From an uncultured Myxococcales bacterium (GTDB taxonomy: Bacteria; Myxococcota; Myxococcia; Myxococcales; Myxococcaceae): a stretch of 64,000 nucleotides of DNA. Position 1 is the first letter of the stretch. Every line of letters starts with the position of its first letter. Under the pieces are notes generated by a model. That model searched no databases and had not been told where the DNA came from. It saw only the letters and a list, made by a program, of their open reading frames with translations. The stretch lies in the NCBI GenBank assembly GCA_937980205.1, contig CALJKW010000016.1:310001-374000 (forward strand), given 5' to 3'. Of this stretch, positions 58,054 to 64,000 are shown piece by piece. A program made the translations under genes and the position numbers.

Positions 58054-58770
58054 ATGGACGACGCGCTCAAGCAACTGTTGACCCTGGGGCGGGGCTACTT
58101 CGAGAAGAAGCAGTACTCGCAGGCCGAGAAGTACCTGACCCAGGTCGTCGAGCAGAACCAGTCGTTCGCCGACGTCTACAACATGCTCGGCGTCGTGTAC
58201 CACGACCAGGGTCAGTTCGCGCGCGCGCAGCGGGCGTTCGAGGCCGCGCTGCGCATCAACCCCGCGTACACGGACGCCGCGCTGAACCTCGCGGTCATCT
58301 ACAACGACATGGGGAAGTACCGCGAGGCGAAGGAGGTCTACCAGGGCGCGCTGTCACGCCAGCGCAGCGCTCCGGGGCGCATCGACCCCTTCGTGCAGGG
58401 AAAGATCGCGAACATGTACGCCGAGATCGGCGACGTCTTCGCGTCGAGCGGAATGCTCGAAGAGGCGATCGGCGAGTACCGCCGCGCGCTCGGCCTGTGC
58501 CCGACGTTCGTGGACATCCGCCTGAAGCTCGCGGACGCGTGCCGCGACAAGGGCGAGCACGCCGAGGCGCTCGCGCAATTCGAAGAGATCTTGCGCATCA
58601 ATCCGAACTACGTTCCCGGCCGCGTGCATTACGGCATCGCGCTGTACTCGGCGGGCAAGAAGGCCGAGGCGATCAGGGAGTGGGAGCAGGTGCTGCAGCG
58701 GAACCCCGGCAACAAGAGCGCGGAGATGTACTTGAACCTCGTTCGTGAAAGCGGAAAGGTGGCCGAGTGA
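58054..58770 (+). CDS. TPR-repeat protein
   Basis: 238 residues from the ATG at 58054. No signal peptide. At least five TPR units are visible: ALKQLLTLGRGYFEKKQYSQ, ADVYNMLGVVYHDQGQFARA, TDAALNLAVIYNDMGKYREA, IANMYAEIGDVFASSGMLEE and VPGRVHYGIALYSAGKKAEA. It probably acts as a scaffold. The stop overlaps the GTG of the FHA/DUF4388 gene, so the two products may work together. Confidence 0.8.
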   Translation: MDDALKQLLTLGRGYFEKKQYSQAEKYLTQVVEQNQSFADVYNMLGVVYHDQGQFARAQRAFEAALRINPAYTDAALNLAVIYNDMGKYREAKEVYQGALSRQRSAPGRIDPFVQGKIANMYAEIGDVFASSGMLEEAIGEYRRALGLCPTFVDIRLKLADACRDKGEHAEALAQFEEILRINPNYVPGRVHYGIALYSAGKKAEAIREWEQVLQRNPGNKSAEMYLNLVRESGKVAE

Positions 58771-59690
58771 GCACCGGCTACGCGCTCAAGTTCATTTCGG
58801 GGAAGTACCAGGGCGGCGAGTTCCCGCTGAAGAGCGAGAAGCAGGTCGTCATCGGCCGCTCGAGCGAGCTCGACATGGTCCTCGTCGAGGACATGGTCTC
58901 GCGCAAGCACGCGAAGATCGCCGTCAGCTCGGGGAAGATCACGATCGAGGACCTCGGCTCGACGAACGGCACGTTCGTGAACGGTGAGAAGGTGAAGACG
59001 GCGCGCCTCAAAGAAGGCGACCGCATCCTCATCGGCACGTCGATCTTGAAGCTCGTGCGCCAGGGGGCCGGGGCGCAGGAGCTGGACGAAGAGCAGGTGA
59101 AGGCGCAGCTCGAGCAGGTCGCCGCCGCGCAGTCGGCGAAGCAGACGAAGACGGCGATGACCGGGAAGCTCGAAGAGGTCCCGCTGCCCGACCTGTTGCA
59201 GCTCTTCCACACCTCGAAGAAGAACGGCGTGCTCGTCGTGCGCAACGAGCACGAGGGCAAGATCTACCTGAAGCAGGGCCGCGTCTATTACGCGAGCATC
59301 GACGACAACCACGAGCTGGGGCCGGCGAAGAGCTTCAACCGGATCATCACGTGGGAGACGGGCGACTTCGAGCTGCAGCCTCCGGACAACCAGGAGTTCA
59401 TGACCGAGCTCGACATGTCGACCGAGGCGCTCCTGATGGAAGCGCTTCGCCAGCTCGACGAGCTCAAGCGCATTCAGGGCCAGCTGCCTGCGCCGAACGC
59501 GCAGCTGCAGCTCGCGATGCCGATGACGGCGCAGCTGCGCGAGCTGACCCCGGAAGAGCTCGACGTGCTGCAGCTCGTGCACAACTACGGGTCGCTGAAC
59601 GGAGTGCTCGATCACTCGGTGCAGGACGACGTCGGCTGCGCGACCATCATCGTGAGCCTGCTGCAGCGGGACTACGTCCGTGGCAGCTGA
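58767..59690 (+). CDS. FHA plus DUF4388 protein
   Basis: 307 residues from a GTG. FHA domain, about 1-95: VIGRSSELDMVLVEDMVSRK, HAKIAVSSG, LGSTNGTFVNGEKV. A short linker leads to DUF4388, about 125-210: LTGKLEEVPLPDLLQLF-type TGKLEEVPLPDLLQLFHTSK, then GVLVVRNEHEGKIYLKQGRV and the INRI-like AKSFNRIITWETGDF. A winged-helix-like C-terminus (TPEELDVLQLVHNYGSLNGV) ends it. FHA reads phospho-Thr; DUF4388 proteins in myxobacteria are linked to signalling and motility scaffolds. Confidence 0.85.
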   Translation: MSTGYALKFISGKYQGGEFPLKSEKQVVIGRSSELDMVLVEDMVSRKHAKIAVSSGKITIEDLGSTNGTFVNGEKVKTARLKEGDRILIGTSILKLVRQGAGAQELDEEQVKAQLEQVAAAQSAKQTKTAMTGKLEEVPLPDLLQLFHTSKKNGVLVVRNEHEGKIYLKQGRVYYASIDDNHELGPAKSFNRIITWETGDFELQPPDNQEFMTELDMSTEALLMEALRQLDELKRIQGQLPAPNAQLQLAMPMTAQLRELTPEELDVLQLVHNYGSLNGVLDHSVQDDVGCATIIVSLLQRDYVRGS

Positions 59691-60732
59691 CGCTGCGCCC
59701 GTTCGGCTGACCCAGCTCTCGAACTGCGCAGGGTGTGCGGCGAAGATCCGCCCCGACCTCTTGCACCAGGTGCTGCAGGGCCTGCCGAAGGTCGCGAAGT
59801 CGCGCGACGTGCTCGTGGGCTACGAGACGGCCGATGACGCCGCGGTCGTTCGGCTGAGCGCGACGCAGGCGATCGTCGAGACGGTCGACTTCTTTCCTCC
59901 GGTCGTCGACGAGCCGTATGCGTACGGGCAGATCGCGGCCGCGAACGCGATGAGCGACATCTGGGCGATGGGGGCGAAGGCGCTCTTCGCGCTGAACGTC
60001 GTCGCGTTCCCGAAGGAGCAGCCGATCGCGGTGCTCAACGAGATCCTGGCCGGCGGCGCCGACAAAGCGCGCGAGGCGGGGATCCCGATTCTCGGCGGGC
60101 ACTCGGTGCAGTCTCCCGAGCCGAAGTACGGCATGGCGGTGACCGGCCTCGTGCACCCGAAGAAGGTGCTGACGAACGCAGGCGGCCGCGCGGGCGACGT
60201 GCTGATCCTCACCAAGCCGATCGGCACGGGCATCGCGACCACGGCGATCAAGCGCGGGCTGGCGACGCCCGAGCTCGAGAAGCGCGTGACGAAGCAGATG
60301 GCGACGCTCAACAAGACCGCCGGCGAGGTGTTCGCGTCGGGCAAGCTGCAGGTGCACGCCCTGACCGACGTGACCGGCTTCGGGCTGCTCGGCCACCTCG
60401 GTGAGGTGGCGCGCGGCGCGCGGTTGAAGGCCGTGCTCTACAAGTGGCAGGTGCCGGTGATGGAGGGCATCCCCGAGCTGGCGGAGCAGGGCTGCGTGCC
60501 GGGCGGCACGAAGACGAACCTCGAGCACGTGTCGAAGTTCGTGAAGTTTCGCGGCGAGCTGCCGCTGCACGTGCAGCAGGTGCTGGCCGACGCGCAGACG
60601 AACGGAGGCCTGCTCGCGGCGCTGCCCGAGAAGCAGGCGCGCGAGGCGCTGAAGCTGCTCGAGAAGGCCGGCGTGCAGGGGTGGATCATCGGCGGCCTCG
60701 AGAAGGGCAAGCCGGGCATCGAGGTGGTGTGA
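59680..60732 (+). CDS. selD: Selenophosphate synthetase
   Basis: 350 residues from a GTG that overlaps the previous gene by 11 bases. N-terminal active site SNCAGCAAKIRPDLL: Cys and Lys in the places of E. coli Cys17 and Lys20, but the second Cys (Cys19) is Ala. Then DDAAVVRLSATQAIVETVDF, NAMSDIWAMGAKALFALNVV, GGHSVQSPEPKYGMAVTG, and DVTGFGLLGHLGEVA. It makes selenophosphate for selenocysteine or selenouridine. No selA, selB or mnmH in the window. Its stop overlaps the next GTG. Confidence 0.92.
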   Translation: MAADAAPVRLTQLSNCAGCAAKIRPDLLHQVLQGLPKVAKSRDVLVGYETADDAAVVRLSATQAIVETVDFFPPVVDEPYAYGQIAAANAMSDIWAMGAKALFALNVVAFPKEQPIAVLNEILAGGADKAREAGIPILGGHSVQSPEPKYGMAVTGLVHPKKVLTNAGGRAGDVLILTKPIGTGIATTAIKRGLATPELEKRVTKQMATLNKTAGEVFASGKLQVHALTDVTGFGLLGHLGEVARGARLKAVLYKWQVPVMEGIPELAEQGCVPGGTKTNLEHVSKFVKFRGELPLHVQQVLADAQTNGGLLAALPEKQAREALKLLEKAGVQGWIIGGLEKGKPGIEVV

Positions 60733-61514
60733 AGGACGCGATCGAGCACTCGCTCGAGTACCTGGCGAGCGACGCGGCGCGCGCTTCACTCGCGAAGGAT
60801 CCGTACTGGCCGAAGTGGGACTCGCCGTGGTGGCACGTGCTGGCGCTGCGCGAGGCCGGCGTCGACCCGCCGGAGGAGGCCGTCGCCGAGCTCGTCGCGG
60901 CGTGCGAGCGGCATTACCTGCCGTACTTCCCCCGCAGCGCGGCCGAGCTGCCGCCGGGGAAGACGCTCAGGCACCACGTGCTGTGCTTCTGCGCGCTCGG
61001 CTGCCTGATGCGCGTCGCGGACGGCGTCGCGACCCTCTCGTGGGCCGACGACTTCGCGCGGCGGTACCAGAAGAGCGACGGCGGCTGGAACTGCGACGAG
61101 CAGAGCGACGTGAGCTCGATCACCTCGACCGTGCCGATGCTCGAGTGGCTCTCGGGCCGAGACGGCTTCGACGAGGTGGTCGAGCGGGGCGTGCGCTTCC
61201 TGCTCGAGCGCAAGCTGTTCCTCTCGAAGCGCACCGGCGCCGTCATCGACGAGGCCTGGCTCACGCCCTCGCTGCCGCGGTTCTACGAGTACGACGTGCT
61301 GCGCGGGCTGGAGCTCTTGTCCCGGCGCGGGGTGAAGGCTCCGATGGAGGCGATCGCGCTGCCCTGGCGCGGCGTGCGGTGCTGGCCGCTCGCCGAGGAG
61401 GCGAAGAAGAACCACGGCGCCCAGACCACCTTTCCGCTGCTCGACGCCCTGGCGGCCCAGGCGCCCCGAATTTTGTCCGGCCGCTGGCAGAGCGTCGTCG
61501 CGACCCTGGGGTAG
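60729..61514 (+). CDS. Alpha-alpha-toroid-like hypothetical protein
   Basis: 261 residues from a GTG overlapping selD. Helical throughout, with the motif FARRYQKSDGGWNCDEQ reminiscent of the DGGW (QW) repeats of terpenoid cyclases and prenyltransferase beta subunits, and repeated helical pairs (HVLALREAGVDPPEEAVAEL, MLEWLSGRDGFDEVVERGVR). The length covers only part of such a toroid. No catalytic DxDD or zinc motif seen. Function unknown; same operon as selD. Confidence 0.5.
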   Translation: MKDAIEHSLEYLASDAARASLAKDPYWPKWDSPWWHVLALREAGVDPPEEAVAELVAACERHYLPYFPRSAAELPPGKTLRHHVLCFCALGCLMRVADGVATLSWADDFARRYQKSDGGWNCDEQSDVSSITSTVPMLEWLSGRDGFDEVVERGVRFLLERKLFLSKRTGAVIDEAWLTPSLPRFYEYDVLRGLELLSRRGVKAPMEAIALPWRGVRCWPLAEEAKKNHGAQTTFPLLDALAAQAPRILSGRWQSVVATLG

Positions 61515-61526
61515 AGTTCGCGGCCG

Positions 61527-62264
61527 ATGCGGTCGTTGTTGCTCTGCGCCCTTGCGTTACCCGCCTTCGCTGGACCGGTGGTCATCGTCGACCCGGGTCA
61601 CGGCGGCTCGCAGACGGGCGCCGTCTCTCCGGCGGGAGCGTGGGAGAAGGACGCGGCGCTCGAGATCTCGAAGCTGCTCAAGGCCGAGCTCGAGGCTCAG
61701 CTGCACGCGACGGTGAAGCTGACGCGCGACAGCGACAAGGAGGTCTCGCTCGCGAACCGCGTCGACTGGGCGAACTCGCAGAAGCCCGACCTGTTCATCT
61801 CGGTGCACCTCAACTCGATGCCGACGCGGAAGCAGCGCCAGCAGACCGAAGGCATCGAGACGTACTTCCTCTCCGCCGCGGCGAGCGGCGACCAGGCGAA
61901 GAAGGTGGCGGCGCGCGAGAACGCCGAGTTCCACGAGAAGCGGCCGAAGGGCGGCGACACGCTCGCGTTCATCCTCGCGGACCTGCAGCGCAGCGAGGCG
62001 CACGCCGACTCGTCGCGGCTCGCATACTCGGTGCACGAGCAGCTCGTCTCGGCGACGGGCGGCATCGACCGGGGCGTGCAGCAGGCTCCGTTCTACGTGC
62101 TGATGGGCCTGCAGGCGCCGGCGATTCTCGTGGAGGTGGGGTTCATCTCGCACCCCGACGAGGGCTCGCGGCTCACCGACGGGGCGTACCAGCAGACCGC
62201 GGCCGAGGCGATCGCCCGCGGGGTCGCCGGGTTCCTGCAGCAGGTATCAGCGAAGAATCGGTAG
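61527..62264 (+). CDS. N-acetylmuramoyl-L-alanine amidase (Amidase_3)
   Basis: 245 residues with a signal peptide (LLLCALALPAFA|G). Zinc-binding motif VVIVDPGHGGSQTGA, Glu in AWEKDAALEI, SVHLNSM (second His, SxHxN), and catalytic Glu in AILVEVGFISHPDEG. It cuts the amide bond between muramic acid and L-Ala at division sites and elsewhere. No LysM or AMIN domain is attached. Preceded by 12 bases, followed by rph after 21 bases. Confidence 0.9.
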   Translation: MRSLLLCALALPAFAGPVVIVDPGHGGSQTGAVSPAGAWEKDAALEISKLLKAELEAQLHATVKLTRDSDKEVSLANRVDWANSQKPDLFISVHLNSMPTRKQRQQTEGIETYFLSAAASGDQAKKVAARENAEFHEKRPKGGDTLAFILADLQRSEAHADSSRLAYSVHEQLVSATGGIDRGVQQAPFYVLMGLQAPAILVEVGFISHPDEGSRLTDGAYQQTAAEAIARGVAGFLQQVSAKNR

Positions 62265-62285
62265 GCGTGGTAGGGCAGCACGCCC

Positions 62286-62999
62286 ATGCGATCGTTCAAC
62301 CGCGGCTACCTCGACACCCGGCCCGTCATCCTCACTCCCGGCGCCACCAAACACGCCGAAGGCAGCTGCATGGTGGAGTTCGGCGACACCAAGGTGCTGT
62401 GCACCTGCAGCGTGGAAGAGCGGGTGCCGCCGCACCTGATGGGCAAGGGCGAGGGCTGGGTGACCGCCGAGTACGGAATGCTGCCGCGCTCGACGCACGA
62501 GCGCATGGCGCGCGAGGCCGCGAAGGGCAAGCAGGGCGGCCGCACCCTCGAGATCCAGCGGCTCATCGGCCGCTCCTTGCGCGCCTGCGTCGACATGAAG
62601 GCGGTCGGCGTGCGCACGTTCACGCTCGACTGCGACGTCATTCAGGCGGACGGCGGCACGCGCACCGCGAGCATCACCGGCGCCTACGTCGCGCTCGTGC
62701 TGGCCCTGAAGAAGCTGAAGGCGCGCGAGAAGCTGGCGCAGCTGCCGAAGCTGACGCAGGTGGCCGCCGTCTCCGTCGGCATCGTGAAGGGGCAGGTGAG
62801 CGTCGACCTCGACTACAACGAGGACTCGACGGCCGAGGTGGACTTGAACGTGGTCGCGCTCGAGGGCGGGAAGCTCGTCGAGATCCAGGGCACCGCCGAG
62901 CACGGGCACTTCGACAAGCCGCAGCTCGACGCGATGCTCGAGGCGGGCCTCGGCGCGATCGCGAAGCTGCACGAGGCGCAGCGCAAGGTCCTCGGGTGA
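62286..62999 (+). CDS. rph: RNase PH
   Basis: 237 residues. N-terminal pattern [20 protein letters not shown] then [37 protein letters not shown] with the conserved Arg/Glu set, [36 protein letters not shown], and [19 protein letters not shown] phosphorolytic 3'-5' exonuclease that trims tRNA 3' ends. It overlaps rdgB by four bases, the usual neighbour. Confidence 0.96.
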   Translation: MRSFNRGYLDTRPVILTPGATKHAEGSCMVEFGDTKVLCTCSVEERVPPHLMGKGEGWVTAEYGMLPRSTHERMAREAAKGKQGGRTLEIQRLIGRSLRACVDMKAVGVRTFTLDCDVIQADGGTRTASITGAYVALVLALKKLKAREKLAQLPKLTQVAAVSVGIVKGQVSVDLDYNEDSTAEVDLNVVALEGGKLVEIQGTAEHGHFDKPQLDAMLEAGLGAIAKLHEAQRKVLG

Positions 63000-63562
63000 A
63001 GCTCGTCTTCGCGACGACCAACGAGGGCAAGCTCGCCGAGCTGCGCGAGCTGGTGACCGGCGTCGAGGTCATCTCCGCGGCGGAGGCCGCCCCCGGCCTC
63101 GAGGTCGACGAAGACCAGCCCACGTTCGAGGGCAACGCCGCGAAGAAGGCGCGCGAGTTCCTCGCCGCCACCGGGTTGCCGTCGCTCGCCGACGACAGCG
63201 GCTTGAGCGTCGATGCCCTGGGCGGCCGGCCCGGGGTGCTCTCGGCCCGCTACGCTCCGACGGACGCCGAGCGCATCGCGAAGCTCGTGTCCGAGCTGCG
63301 CGGCGCGGCGAACCGCAAGGCGCACTTCACGTGCGCGCTCGCGCTGGCGCTGCCCGGCGGCGCGGTGCACGTCGAGGTCGGCGAGTGCCACGGCGAGATC
63401 GTCGACAGCCCGCGCGGCGCGCACGGCTTCGGCTACGACCCGATCTTCCTCATCCCCTCGCTCGGCAAGACGCTCGCCGAGCTGACGCGGCCCGAGAAGG
63501 CGGGGCTCTCGCACCGCGGCGTGGCGATGCGGAAGATGGCTCCCCGGCTCAGCGGCCTTTGA
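62996..63562 (+). CDS. rdgB: RdgB/HAM1 non-canonical NTP pyrophosphatase
   Basis: 188 residues from a GTG overlapping the rph stop. [79 protein letters not shown] and [14 protein letters not shown] cover the substrate-binding and catalytic set (SHR and K at the end). It cleans dITP/XTP from nucleotide pools. Its last 14 bases overlap the convergent gene. Confidence 0.95.
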   Translation: MKLVFATTNEGKLAELRELVTGVEVISAAEAAPGLEVDEDQPTFEGNAAKKAREFLAATGLPSLADDSGLSVDALGGRPGVLSARYAPTDAERIAKLVSELRGAANRKAHFTCALALALPGGAVHVEVGECHGEIVDSPRGAHGFGYDPIFLIPSLGKTLAELTRPEKAGLSHRGVAMRKMAPRLSGL

Positions 63563-64000
63563 GCCGCAGGTGCTCGAGCGCTCCCGCGAGGAGCTGGGCG
63601 ATGCCGCGCTTCGGCACGTGAATGACCTTCTTCTTCTGCGGCGGCGGGGCGTTCGAGTACTGCATCGAGACCTTGTGGTGCAGCTCGGTCGCCCCCCACA
63701 GCAGCACGAGGTCGGCCCACTCGAGATCGGCCTTCGCGTGATCCGAGGTGCGGCGGACGGTGCCGTCGACCAGGCGCAGCTCGACGCGGCCCGCGAACAG
63801 CCGCTCGAGCTCTTCCCAGACCGACGGCGAGCCTCCGACGATGCACAGCTTGCCGCGGCCGAACGCGTGCACGAAGTCCGCGACGGCGCGCTGGTTGTCG
63901 CTGCCGCCGCAGCTCATGCACGCCGACTTCGGCTCGCACAGCAGCGACGTCTTCCCGCTGTGCGCGGCGGCGGCGACGCACTCGGTGCTCTGGCAGTGCA
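63549..64000 (-). CDS. DUF2325-like protein, 5' end cut by the window edge
   Basis: The frame stays open to base 64000, so the start is outside; 150 residues are visible. The C-terminal about 100 residues (KLCIVGGSPSVWEELERLFA, VELRLVDGTVRRTSDHAKAD, ADLVLLWGATELHHKV, QKKKVIHVPKRGIAQLLAGA) have the Rossmann-like shape of DUF2325, with a HxK segment. The preceding part is rich in Cys, Ser and Ala (HCQSTECVAAAAHSG, LLCEPKSACMSCGG), possibly a metal site. Function unknown. Confidence 0.6.
   Translation of the reverse strand, partial: HCQSTECVAAAAHSGKTSLLCEPKSACMSCGGSDNQRAVADFVHAFGRGKLCIVGGSPSVWEELERLFAGRVELRLVDGTVRRTSDHAKADLEWADLVLLWGATELHHKVSMQYSNAPPPQKKKVIHVPKRGIAQLLAGALEHLRLKGR

Overview
ORGANISM. 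The window is very GC-rich and densely coded on both strands, with many GTG starts and stop/start overlaps. Its content points to Myxococcota (myxobacteria and relatives): an FHA-linked sigma-54 activator next to an FHA/PEGA Ser/Thr kinase, a protein ending in a MYXO-CTERM-like sorting tail, an AgmX/PglI-type TonB-like protein, DUF4388/FHA and DUF6209-like proteins, and at least eight predicted lipoproteins. No rRNA, tRNA, CRISPR array, insertion sequence or prophage was seen. The genus cannot be resolved from this sequence alone. LAYOUT. 1-6.4 kb: membrane and envelope proteins of unknown role, a geranylgeranyl-reductase-family flavoprotein, an RDD protein and a fused tandem of two D-Ala-D-Ala-ligase-like ATP-grasp units. 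6.4-13 kb: an NHL-like lipoprotein, a signalling block (FHA-PEGA kinase, FHA-sigma54 activator), a P1-family self-processing aminopeptidase and a 42-residue basic protein, bounded by intergenic palindromic repeats. 13-18.9 kb: a HAD phosphatase, two secreted proteins and a NarX/NarL-like two-component pair. 18.9-24.2 kb: a sulfur-transfer cluster. 24-38.5 kb: lipoproteins, MepA, TruA, ClpX, TatD, a TPR/zincin lipoprotein and an rRNA methyltransferase. 38.5-39 kb: a lipoprotein gene broken by three single-base indels. 39.4-45.1 kb: a three-gene DAB-type inorganic-carbon uptake operon. 45-56 kb: a cysteine-periodic protein, PcrA/UvrD helicase, SulP transporter, PlsC, L13-S9, HisS, PilT, RecX and an Imm21-like protein. 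56.4-63.6 kb: one long run of nine co-oriented genes (bamD to rdgB). The right edge cuts a DUF2325-like gene. HOW THE GENES WORK TOGETHER. The most coherent and unusual unit is 18961-22601. It encodes a ThiS/MoaD-like sulfur carrier whose Gly-Gly is covered by a 16-residue tail, a JAMM peptidase of the Mec type, a CysM-like cysteine synthase, a second CysM-like protein that has lost the PLP lysine, and an E1-like activating enzyme. The E1 appears to be encoded in two pieces: the nucleotide-binding Rossmann part fused to a TusA-like domain, and a separate small gene carrying the N-terminal arginine-finger helix plus a zinc-ribbon-like tail. Together these look like a carrier-dependent cysteine (or other thiol) pathway related to the mycobacterial CysO-CysM-Mec system, re-partitioned. 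APS kinase and an orphan LarE follow on the same strand. The DAB operon (dabA, NuoL-like dabB, and an extra NuoM-like subunit) suggests energy-coupled bicarbonate/CO2 uptake. The tight bamD-TPR-FHA-selD-amidase-rph-rdgB run mixes envelope assembly with housekeeping functions.
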